A stretch of DNA of 17,235 bases from JAGVXD01 sp964554415 (lineage in GTDB: Archaea > Nanobdellota > Nanobdellia > Pacearchaeales > GW2011-AR1). Location of the stretch: contig CAZKON010000019.1 in the NCBI GenBank assembly GCA_964554415.1, positions 1 to 17,235 of the forward strand, written 5' to 3'. Made by a program: the position numbers and the translations under genes. Below the pieces are notes generated by a model, which was given only the letters and a program-made list of their open reading frames with translations, did not search any database and had not been told where the DNA came from. Numbering within the stretch: position 1 is the first letter of the stretch; every line of letters begins with the position of its first letter. This document shows, piece by piece, positions 10,106-17,235 of the stretch.

Positions 10106-11676
10106 CCTTCCCAAAAGAACTGATGCAAGTTGTAAAAGAACGTGGATTGCTGCTTGAGAAAGAAATATTTGATTTACTTTCAAGCTTTCAGGACCAAGGA
10201 ACCGCACGAGAGTTTTTGCTCAACCTTGAAAAAGTTGTCGGACAGAAAGTTATTACCAAATCTGTTTTGCATAAAAATGTAGATTATCTACAACACGCAG
10301 TCAATCAACTTCCAGGTGATAGCAAGTCTTTTGTTGAGAGTGTATGTGTGCGTCTTGGATTACATTTAGAAATAAGTCATGAACTAATTGTTCCGCAGTC
10401 CTCAAAAGAAATAACTCAACCTAAAACATATCAGATTCATTATGCCGACACAAAAGTGAGTAAAAAACTTGATGTTCAGGATTTTATCGGGCATTTTCGT
10501 TCAAGGTATCAACAGCTTCAGCACATACTAATACAGCGTCCTGAGCTGCAAAATCTTATTGCTATCAACAAACTCTCAAGTAGCAGGCAAAACTTAAGTA
10601 TTATCGGGATGATACGAGAGAAACGTGTAACTAAAAACAAAAATATTATTCTACATTTGGAAGACCTCACCGGTGAGATTCAGGCATTAGTGCGAGCAGA
10701 TAGAGAAGAGATTTTTACACGAGCGCAGGAACTACAGCTTGACGATGTTATTGCTATTAAATCATCAGGAAACAGAGATATGTTATTTATTCACGAACTT
10801 TTCTTCCCAGACTCTTTTTTACCTACCAAAACCAAGTTCAATGAAGACTTCTCCATAGCTTTCTTGTCTGATGTACATGCAGGAAGCGACCGCCATCTTG
10901 GACAAAGCATGCAGAGATTTCTCGACTGGCTTCAGAGCAAGGATATTAATGCAGGCAAGGTAAGATATATTTTCTTTAGCGGAGATAATGTTGACGGAGT
11001 GGGTATCTTTCCAGGGCAGGAACATGTCTTAAAACTGAAGAGTATGAAAGAGCAATATAATCTCCTCGCCTCATATATCCGGCAGATACCAAAACACATT
11101 ACTATTTTTATGTGCCCCGGACAACACGATGCTGTGCGCGTAGCTGAGCCACAGCCTCTTATCGAGCGGAGCTATGCATCTGAACTTTACGAAATTGAAA
11201 ATCTAATATTGGTTACCAATCCTACACTGATTAAAATTATGGAAGAAGACAGAGAGTTTAAAGTTCTCATGTACCATGGGGCAAGCATTCACAGTTTTAT
11301 TAACGGGATTCCGGAATTACGCCTGACTAAAGCACACAAGACTCCTGCAAAAGCAGTGAGACATATGCTGAAACGAAGACATCTTGCACCTACACATTCT
11401 TCTGTCGTTTACATTCCAAATATACATCTTGACCCTCTTGTAATAGCAGAAGTTCCAGATGTTTTATGTATTGGTGAGGTACACAGACTAGATATAGAAT
11501 CTTATAATGGGACTCTTATCATTACTGGCAGCTGCTGGCAGGCACAGACACCTTATGAAGAAAAAGTTGGAAATATTCCTGATCCTGCGAAAGTCCCTGT
11601 GCTTAATATGAAAACCAGAGAACTAAAGATATTTGACTTTGGTGTGGAAGAGGAGATTAACCGTGAATACTCTTGA
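10102..11676 (+). CDS. polB: DNA polymerase D small subunit DP1 (3'-5' exonuclease)
   Basis: A 524-residue small subunit of archaeal PolD. The N-terminal region (1-150) is helical, an OB-fold lies at about 163-235, and an Mre11-like phosphodiesterase domain at about 250-512. Motifs: SDVHAGSD (256-263), SGDNVDG (293-299), PGQHDAVR (339-346), MYHG (390-393), RRHLAP (425-430), GEVH (458-461), SCWQAQTP (477-484). The family usually has PGNHD and GHVH, so Gln341 and Glu459 replace residues expected to coordinate or orient the metals; proofreading may be altered, or this may be a lineage variant. The start overlaps the cdc6 stop (ATGA), and the end overlaps the DP2 start by 14 bases. Confidence 0.95.
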   Translation: MTFPKELMQVVKERGLLLEKEIFDLLSSFQDQGTAREFLLNLEKVVGQKVITKSVLHKNVDYLQHAVNQLPGDSKSFVESVCVRLGLHLEISHELIVPQSSKEITQPKTYQIHYADTKVSKKLDVQDFIGHFRSRYQQLQHILIQRPELQNLIAINKLSSSRQNLSIIGMIREKRVTKNKNIILHLEDLTGEIQALVRADREEIFTRAQELQLDDVIAIKSSGNRDMLFIHELFFPDSFLPTKTKFNEDFSIAFLSDVHAGSDRHLGQSMQRFLDWLQSKDINAGKVRYIFFSGDNVDGVGIFPGQEHVLKLKSMKEQYNLLASYIRQIPKHITIFMCPGQHDAVRVAEPQPLIERSYASELYEIENLILVTNPTLIKIMEEDREFKVLMYHGASIHSFINGIPELRLTKAHKTPAKAVRHMLKRRHLAPTHSSVVYIPNIHLDPLVIAEVPDVLCIGEVHRLDIESYNGTLIITGSCWQAQTPYEEKVGNIPDPAKVPVLNMKTRELKIFDFGVEEEINREYS

Positions 11677-14600
11677 GTACTTCCAATCAATAGAACAGAA
11701 AGTAAAACAATCTTATAGTTTTGCACGCGAGGCGCGCAGCAAAGGATTTGACCCTGTCAGCGATGTTGAGATTTCTATTGCAATGTCTCTTGCCGAGAAA
11801 ACAATCGGACTTATCTCGACGATTTATCCACAACTTAACGATCCGAAGATTGTTAATCGTATTCTTGAGCTTGAAAAAGAATATAACCCTCTGGATATGG
11901 CTGTTTCTTTAAAGATTGCCGAAGAAATAGCAAGAGAGAAATTCTGTAAATTTGAGAGCCTGCTCCAAGCCATGGAAGCAGGAGTCAGAGTAGGGTTTGC
12001 TTATACAACATTAGGTATTGTTTCTTCACCCATCGAAGGATTTACCGAGTTAAAAACAGGAAAAACCAACAAAGGAGAAGATTATATTATCGCTTACTTT
12101 TCTGGACCTATCCGAAGCGCCGGCACAACTGCTTCATGTGTAGTATTAATGATTATTGATTATTTACGCGAGACCTTTGGTTTTGCGAAATATGATCCGG
12201 ATGAGCAGGAAGTAAAAAGATATATCACTGAGAATTACGATTATCATGAAAGAGTTACCAATCTTCAGTATTTGCCCAGCGAAGAAGAGATAGCTTTTTT
12301 GGCAAAGAATCTTCCTATACAAATTCATGGAGATCCAACTGAGGACAGAGAAGTTTCAAATTATAAGGACCTGCCGCGTATTGAAACAAATTTCATTCGC
12401 GGCGGGATGTGCTTAATTTTTTCTGAAGGTCTTGCTCAAAAAGCGCAGAAAGGTCTGAGGTTGCTTCGTGGTGCACAAGCGAAAGGATTTAAAGCAACAG
12501 GATGGGAGTTTTTAGATGAGTATGTTGCTTTGCACAAAAAGCGTGAGAAAGGAGGCTCTGATAGTTCACCTACTTATATCAAGGACCTTGTTGCAGGCAG
12601 ACCTGTGTTTAGTCATCCATCGAGAGCAGGCGGATTTCGGTTCAGATATGGTCGAGGAAGAGCAGGCGGTTTCTCTGCTGCTGCTGTGCATCCTGCGACT
12701 ATGGCAATTTCAGATTCATTTTTGTCATTCGGCACACAATTAAAGATTGAGAAGCCGACTAAAGGGTGTGCTATTACAATCTGCGATGAGATTGATGGTC
12801 CGATTGTGAGGCTTAAGAATGGCAGTGTGAAACGAGTATGGGAATTCGAAACAGCAAAAAAATTATATCCCCAAGTAGATGAGATTCTTTACTTTGGTGA
12901 CCTTTTAATTTCATTCGGTGATGTTGTAAACCGCAATTATGAACTTCTCAAACCTGGATATGTTGAAGAGTGGTGGATGCTTGAACTCAAAAAAGCATCA
13001 GAGGAGGAAGCTAAAGAGCTTAATCCAAGAGCTGTTTCATTTGAGCAAGCTGTTGATATTTCGCGACGATATGGAATTCCCTTACATCCTAAATATATAT
13101 TTTACTGGAGGGAGATATCTTTTGAGCAGTTTTTTGCGCTGCTGCAATGGATTGCCGCGGCTCAATACATTCCCGAAGGCAAACTTATTCTTCCTTATTT
13201 ACCCGCAGAGAGAGCACTTCAGAGCAAGGGAAAACGTGCTTTGGAACTCATTGGATGTGAACATGAAGTCACGCTTGAGAATGTTGTTATTGAACCTGCG
13301 GAAGCACGCAGCTTATGTATAAATCTCGGTCTTGAACTCAGGACTGATTTCCATACACATGTTACAGAACTACTTTCTAAAGTTCAGAGCGGAGAGGTGC
13401 TCACGATAGTAAATCTTTTAGCTACTCCTTTAATCATTAAAGACAAGTCTGGCACATACATAGGGGCGCGCATGGGCAGACCTGAGAAGGCAAAATTGCG
13501 CGAACTGACTGGAAGTCCCCATGTAATTTTTCCTGTTGGAGAAGAGGGAGGAAGACTGCGAAGCGTACAAGTGGCTGTTGAGCATGGAAGCGTACATGCC
13601 GAAGCTCCTATTTACGAATGCAAAACATGCAATCACGAGACTATATACCCTAAATGCGAAGTTTGTGGAGAGACCTGCTTTAAGCTCTATTATTCTCCCA
13701 AAGAAGATAAAGTGCATCTTGAAAGTTCCACAGAGGGCAATGCTTTGCTTGAATATAGAAATAAGTCTATAGATATCAAACATTATTTTGATATTGCCCG
13801 AAAGCGCTTAGGGCTTCGCAATGAGGAGATTCCACTTGTAAAAGGGATAAGGGGGACTAGCAGCAAAGGACATAGTTGCGAGTTGCTTACTAAAGGCATT
13901 CTCAGAGCCAAGCACCGTTTAAACGTCAACAAAGATGGAACAATAAGATATGACATGACTGAGATGGCGATTACACATTTTAAACCGCGTGAAGTTGGGA
14001 CAAGCGTTGAGAAATTACGCGAACTCGGATATTTATACGATTGGGAGGGAGCTTCGCTAGAGCGAGATGAGCAAGTGTTAATTATGTTCCCCCATGATAT
14101 AATCCTCCCTGCCTGCACTATTTCTGGCGATGAGCCTGCAGATGCGGTTTTCTTGAGGATTACGCAATTTGTTGATGATGAACTTGAATATATTTATGGG
14201 CTGCCAAGAGCTTTCAATGCAAAAAAAACACAAGACTTAATAGGTATTCTCGTTGTGAATATAGCTCCTCATATCTGCACTGCGACAGTAGGGCGCTTAA
14301 TAGGGTTCTCTAAAAATCAAACTTTGCTTGCAAGCCCTTTCATGCACGCTGCCATGAGAAGAGATTGCGATGGTGATGAAGCCGCGACACTCTTGCTCAT
14401 GGATTTATTGCTTAATTTTTCCCGCAAGTTTCTTCCTGCACATCGCGGAGGGGCACAGGATGCTCCTCTTGTTCTCAATATCCAAATCCGAGCAGGTGAT
14501 GTTGACGACCAGATTCTTGATTTTGAGCTGGGTTCGTATCCACTGGAACTTTATCAACTTGCTGAACAGGGCAAGCATTCATCTGAAGTGAGAGTTGATA

Positions 14601-15112
14601 ATGTCAAGGCACGATTGAAGAGCGGGAAAGATCCATTTACTGAAATCAGATTCACACACGGCTGCGCAGATATTAATTATGGAGTCCTAAATTCTTCTTA
14701 CAAAATCCTTCCAACCATGAAAGAAAAAGTTGATGCCATGATGAGGCTGTGCGATAAAATCAGGGCAGTTGATCAGGCAGATGTTGCGCGTTTAATTATT
14801 GAACGCCATTTTATCAGAGATACGAGAGGCAACCTAAGAAAATTCTCAATGCAGGCTTTCAGGTGTGTTGGATGCAATGAAAGCTATCGGAGACCTCCAT
14901 TGACTGGAAAATGCACATCATGCGGCGGGAGACTAATATTTACTATCTCTGAAGGCAGCATCCTGAAATATATGCAACCTGCACTTGAGCTTGCGCGAAG
15001 GTATAATGTAAGTCCTTATCTTATTGAAAGCTTAGAATTAAACCAAATGTACATTGAGAGTATATTTGGTAGAGAGAAGGAAAAGCAAGAAACTATTAGT
15101 AAATGGTTTTAG
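11663..15112 (+). CDS. polC: DNA polymerase D large catalytic subunit DP2
   Basis: A 1149-residue catalytic subunit of PolD. I chose the GTG at 11663 because AGGAGAT (11651-11657) lies five bases upstream and the protein then begins MNTLEYFQSIE; a TTG at 11633 would add ten residues without a ribosome site. Landmarks: GPIRSAGTTA near residue 145, a zinc finger starting CKTC (about 653), the double-psi barrel catalytic motif RDCDGDE with Asp903 and Asp905, a C-terminal zinc finger CVGC...CTSC (about 1068-1093), and a terminal PIP box QETISKWF (1142-1149) for PCNA binding. No intein interrupts the catalytic motif, a common insertion site in other archaea. A second copy of the tail lies downstream of the stop. 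Confidence 0.96.
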   Translation: MNTLEYFQSIEQKVKQSYSFAREARSKGFDPVSDVEISIAMSLAEKTIGLISTIYPQLNDPKIVNRILELEKEYNPLDMAVSLKIAEEIAREKFCKFESLLQAMEAGVRVGFAYTTLGIVSSPIEGFTELKTGKTNKGEDYIIAYFSGPIRSAGTTASCVVLMIIDYLRETFGFAKYDPDEQEVKRYITENYDYHERVTNLQYLPSEEEIAFLAKNLPIQIHGDPTEDREVSNYKDLPRIETNFIRGGMCLIFSEGLAQKAQKGLRLLRGAQAKGFKATGWEFLDEYVALHKKREKGGSDSSPTYIKDLVAGRPVFSHPSRAGGFRFRYGRGRAGGFSAAAVHPATMAISDSFLSFGTQLKIEKPTKGCAITICDEIDGPIVRLKNGSVKRVWEFETAKKLYPQVDEILYFGDLLISFGDVVNRNYELLKPGYVEEWWMLELKKASEEEAKELNPRAVSFEQAVDISRRYGIPLHPKYIFYWREISFEQFFALLQWIAAAQYIPEGKLILPYLPAERALQSKGKRALELIGCEHEVTLENVVIEPAEARSLCINLGLELRTDFHTHVTELLSKVQSGEVLTIVNLLATPLIIKDKSGTYIGARMGRPEKAKLRELTGSPHVIFPVGEEGGRLRSVQVAVEHGSVHAEAPIYECKTCNHETIYPKCEVCGETCFKLYYSPKEDKVHLESSTEGNALLEYRNKSIDIKHYFDIARKRLGLRNEEIPLVKGIRGTSSKGHSCELLTKGILRAKHRLNVNKDGTIRYDMTEMAITHFKPREVGTSVEKLRELGYLYDWEGASLERDEQVLIMFPHDIILPACTISGDEPADAVFLRITQFVDDELEYIYGLPRAFNAKKTQDLIGILVVNIAPHICTATVGRLIGFSKNQTLLASPFMHAAMRRDCDGDEAATLLLMDLLLNFSRKFLPAHRGGAQDAPLVLNIQIRAGDVDDQILDFELGSYPLELYQLAEQGKHSSEVRVDNVKARLKSGKDPFTEIRFTHGCADINYGVLNSSYKILPTMKEKVDAMMRLCDKIRAVDQADVARLIIERHFIRDTRGNLRKFSMQAFRCVGCNESYRRPPLTGKCTSCGGRLIFTISEGSILKYMQPALELARRYNVSPYLIESLELNQMYIESIFGREKEKQETISKWF

Positions 15113-15125
15113 TTTCTTGCTTTTC
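15080..15125 (+). terminator. 16-base-pair hairpin spanning the DP2 stop codon
   Basis: GAAAAGCAAGAAACTA (15080-15095) is the perfect reverse complement of TAGTTTCTTGCTTTTC (15110-15125), with a 14-base loop. The left arm encodes part of the PIP tail, and the right arm begins with the stop codon and is T-rich. It may end the cdc6-PolD transcript, although it may instead be a by-product of the tail duplication. Confidence 0.5.
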
Positions 15126-15161
15126 TGAGCGATCAAACATTCAAAAACAAATGAGAATGTT

Positions 15162-15203
15162 CGACGTAAAGAAAAGCAAGAGGCGCTGGGAAAGTGGTTT
15201 TAG
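15162..15203 (+). pseudogene. duplicated DP2 C-terminal PIP tail (untranslated remnant)
   Basis: Reading from 15162 gives RRKEKQEALGKWF and a TAG, against REKEKQETISKWF and a TAG at the true DP2 end (15071-15112), 91 bases upstream. Both contain a full PIP pattern Q-x-x-(I/L)-x-x-W-F. The copy is in a different frame from DP2, and a TGA at 15126-15128 closes its own frame upstream, so it is not expected to be translated. Over the 33 bases from GAAAAGCAAGA to the stop, 25 are identical. Confidence 0.75.
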
Positions 15204-15215
15204 AGCATCAGAATG

Positions 15216-15224
15216 CTTAAATAG
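15216..15224 (+). promoter_or_regulatory. TATA-like box of the HIT-family gene
   Basis: CTTAAATAG lies about 25 bases before the ATG at 15245 and just after the duplicated tail, indicating a separate leaderless transcript rather than read-through from the polymerase operon. Confidence 0.5.
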
Positions 15225-15244
15225 ACTTTTCGAATGAATGAGGT

Positions 15245-15853
15245 ATGCCTTCCTGCGCTTTTTGTCAGCTTGAAGTAAGAACTAAAAATGTTATTGCTAC
15301 CAGCAAGCATTTTTATGCAATTCCTACTTTAGGGCAAATTTCCGACGGGGGACACATTTTAATTGTCAGCAATAAGCATCTACCTTGTCTTGGAGCTTTA
15401 GACTCGCAGCATTTTAATGAACTGATAGATTTTAAAGATAAAGTACAATCTGCCATTCAAAGTGAATATGGGGCTACAATTTGTTTAGAGCATGGTATAA
15501 TCGGGCAGTCAGTGCCGCATGCACATCTTCAGATATTACCTTCTAGTTGTGATTTATTTCAAACTCTTAAAATGAAATATCCTTTTTATCGGGAGATGCA
15601 GAATCTTGATGATTTGGGCAAGGTTTATGATGAAAGAAGAGTATATCTTTTCTACGAAAACCAGCAGAGTATTAAATACGCGTTTATTATGGATGCAATG
15701 CCTCAATACTTGCGTTTAGTGGCTGCAGAACAGATGGGAAGGACACATAGAGGAGATTGGCGAGCCTGGAGGTTGGATGATATATGCGCAAAGAGAGACG
15801 ATGAACTCATTGTTGAGACTGTAATACGTTTAAAGCGATTTTTCAGTGTATAA
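15245..15853 (+). CDS. HIT-superfamily nucleotide hydrolase/transferase
   Basis: A 202-residue protein. An N-terminal CAFC pair (Cys4, Cys7) and GGHILIVSNKHLP (35-47) are typical of HIT proteins. The active-site motif is PHAHLQILP (91-99), with His92, His94 and Gln96. Gln in the third position, instead of a third His, is the pattern of the GalT/Ap4A-phosphorylase branch, which transfers nucleotidyl groups through the central His. The C-terminal third (about 130-202), with RLVAAEQMGRTHRGDWRAWRLDD, is not a standard HIT element that I recognise. Substrate unknown; nucleotides or dinucleoside polyphosphates are likely. It overlaps the convergent membrane protein gene by 11 bases at their 3' ends. 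Confidence 0.87.
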   Translation: MPSCAFCQLEVRTKNVIATSKHFYAIPTLGQISDGGHILIVSNKHLPCLGALDSQHFNELIDFKDKVQSAIQSEYGATICLEHGIIGQSVPHAHLQILPSSCDLFQTLKMKYPFYREMQNLDDLGKVYDERRVYLFYENQQSIKYAFIMDAMPQYLRLVAAEQMGRTHRGDWRAWRLDDICAKRDDELIVETVIRLKRFFSV

Positions 15854-17045
15854 GATAAAAGATAATTGTGGGCAGAATCAAGGCAGCCATAAGATGAATT
15901 CTGCGAGTATTACTTTGGATACAGAAGATGCCGATAAACGTACCGGCTGCAAGGACAATAAAGCCGAGAAAATTAGAGAACACTAATGTGAGGACAGCAA
16001 GAATAACAAGAACAATACGAGAGAATAAGACGTAATTTATTCTGTTGAATAGTTTCGCTGCATGAGAAGCAATGAAGAGTGCAAGAGGGGTGGTTATGAG
16101 GATAGTGAGCGTTACGAATAAAAGGATTGTCATAATGTCTGTTATTGATATTGTCTGCAGAATCTCCTGAACTGCTGCTGCAGAGCCTGAGCGCGCACGC
16201 CCAATCGCGTAAACTGTGACAAACGATAAAGACATAACTAGCACGTTAATCGCACCTATTAACATAAGGAAAGAGCGAGCATTTTGAGGAATTATTTCAG
16301 AGCCAAGAGTTGCTGCGTGACCTGAGCCAATACCTGGAAGGAACGAGCAGAGAGGAGCTGCGATAAGCGCGGCATACGATGCAGGAACCATTTCTCTTTT
16401 TGAAGGAGTTATTTGCGCAAGAGGGGGGATTACTTGTTTTTGTGTTGGCGCAGAGGCAGGGGAAGCTAACAAGAGCGCAGAGCAACCGAATAGTCCTGTT
16501 AAAAGAGGCATGAGCGGTTCTTTGACAGGCAGATTGAAAGTGAGAAGACCCAGCAGAGCTGATAAGACAAAAACAAACAATGCTTTTAGCGGAAAATCGT
16601 CCCGCGCAACAAGGTATATTGAAAGTGCGATGAGAACAAAAGGCAGTGTTTCTTTTAAAAATGGATAGAAAACTGGGAGACCCAGTATATACAAAGGAGT
16701 AGCGAACAGGAGAATTAGTAAACCAATTAGCGCACCGACAATCATTAACACAAGAGCTTCATATCCCTTGCCTTCCTTTAGCAATTTATGAGCTGGCAGC
16801 AATGCAAGAAAAGACTCTTCTTCAGGCACACCAAGAAAAATTGCAGGAATGAAATCTAGCAGTGTATGCGTGAGCGACATTACAACAATGAATATGACAA
16901 GCGCAATTGGCGGAATAGTACTAAATTTAGCGAGTGAAGCGAGGAGTAATGCTGCAATAAGATTAATATGAATACCTGGAGCAAGGCCCGTTATCGAGCC
17001 GGCGGTCACACCGCAAAGCAAGGCGATGATAAGTTCAAGTATCAT
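15843..17045 (-). CDS. TctA-like membrane protein (COG1784 type)
   Basis: A 400-residue, highly hydrophobic protein with about ten membrane segments. The two halves each carry the family's Gly-Pro-Gly hallmark: GLAPGIHIN (20-28) and FLPGIGSGHAATLGS (235-249). A further conserved stretch, IPAIFLGVPEEESFLALLPAHKLLKEGKGYEA, follows at 66-97, as in TctA subunits of tripartite tricarboxylate transporters. No TctB or periplasmic TctC partner is encoded nearby, as is usual for the archaeal stand-alone members, whose substrate is unknown. CAGGAGAC (minus strand, 17051-17058) is a ribosome site, and AGATTTAAC (17072-17080) a TATA-like box about 31 bases ahead of the start. Confidence 0.9.
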   Translation of the reverse strand: MILELIIALLCGVTAGSITGLAPGIHINLIAALLLASLAKFSTIPPIALVIFIVVMSLTHTLLDFIPAIFLGVPEEESFLALLPAHKLLKEGKGYEALVLMIVGALIGLLILLFATPLYILGLPVFYPFLKETLPFVLIALSIYLVARDDFPLKALFVFVLSALLGLLTFNLPVKEPLMPLLTGLFGCSALLLASPASAPTQKQVIPPLAQITPSKREMVPASYAALIAAPLCSFLPGIGSGHAATLGSEIIPQNARSFLMLIGAINVLVMSLSFVTVYAIGRARSGSAAAVQEILQTISITDIMTILLFVTLTILITTPLALFIASHAAKLFNRINYVLFSRIVLVILAVLTLVFSNFLGFIVLAAGTFIGIFCIQSNTRRIHLMAALILPTIIFYLIH

Positions 17046-17235
17046 CTGGCGTCTCCTGAAAGGTTAGCGTCGTTAAATCTAATCTTCTTGTTATAATTTC
17101 TAACCTCTTTGGGTTTAAATATCTTGTCGTATATAAATTATTTTGTCTTATCCAGAAATAATGTTTATTCGATCAATAAGATTATGGTTGTTGTAAAGTA
17201 AACTCTTATGAGAAAAATAAATAAAAAAAAAATAC
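17046..17235. other. AT-rich upstream region and window end
   Basis: Holds the promoter of the TctA-like gene. Further TATA-like words are ATATTTAAAC (minus strand, 17115-17124) and GTATATAAATTA (plus strand, about 17132). An ATG at 17208 starts an open frame MRKINKKKI that runs off the end after 28 bases; it may be the start of a rightward gene but cannot be judged. The last bases are an A-rich run. Confidence 0.4.

Noticed and set aside
11633..11662. TTG start ten codons upstream for DP2
   Set aside because: It lacks a ribosome site and extends the overlap with DP1; the GTG at 11663 has AGGAGAT at proper spacing.
15113..15203. Read-through or frameshift joining the second PIP tail to DP2
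   Set aside because: The copy is offset by one base from the DP2 frame, and its own frame is closed by a TGA at 15126-15128, so a simple read-through or single shift at the stop cannot reach it.
17208..17235. Start of a further gene at the right edge
   Set aside because: Only nine codons (MRKINKKKI) of A-rich sequence are visible before the window ends; too little to call.

Overview
The window looks like a chromosomal piece of a small-genome archaeon, most likely of the DPANN (Woesearchaeota/Pacearchaeota-like) kind. It carries an Orc1/Cdc6 initiator followed directly by both subunits of the archaea-specific DNA polymerase D, an archaeal Lhr helicase paired with a COG1407-type phosphoesterase, TATA boxes about 25 bases ahead of many starts (short or leaderless mRNAs), and several small winged-helix proteins of the sort common in those lineages. 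The assignment is inference from gene content; there is no rRNA in the window.

Left part (1-3772), accessory in character: a 55-residue DUF3096-like membrane protein (-); then two convergent genes encoding distant paralogues (559-1200 + and 1687-2388 -) built from an N-terminal coiled coil, a low-complexity linker and a C-terminal winged helix. Each gene carries its own short DNA repeat inside the linker-coding stretch, repeated in more than one reading frame: AAACAGCTGTTT in the first (also as TGTTTAAACAGC in its upstream region), CCAACA in the second. This resembles initiator genes that contain their own binding sites, such as phage lambda O, and is the best candidate here for an undescribed system. 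Then come a small winged-helix protein, a small membrane protein and a HicB-HicA toxin-antitoxin pair.

Three intergenic clusters of hairpins (1392-1561, 3627-3693, 7622-7981) share a pattern: conserved ends TCAAG...CTTGA with variable, base-paired stems. One 62-base unit occurs in two clusters in opposite orientation with six differences, all transitions.

Middle (3773-8249): Lhr helicase and phosphoesterase (+), then an uncharacterised 146-residue protein and a PRC-barrel protein (-).

Right part (8281-15203): a probable replication origin. An AT-rich, dyad-rich intergenic region has two ORB-like boxes in inverted orientation and lies directly upstream of orc1/cdc6, followed by overlapping genes for DP1 and DP2. 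It is interrupted by 100 Ns whose two flanks are an identical 55-mer, the signature of an unmerged contig-end overlap. DP2 ends in a PIP box (PCNA-binding tail), and a second, diverged copy of this tail lies 91 bases downstream, past the stop codon. The window closes with a HIT-family protein (+) and a TctA-like membrane transporter (-).
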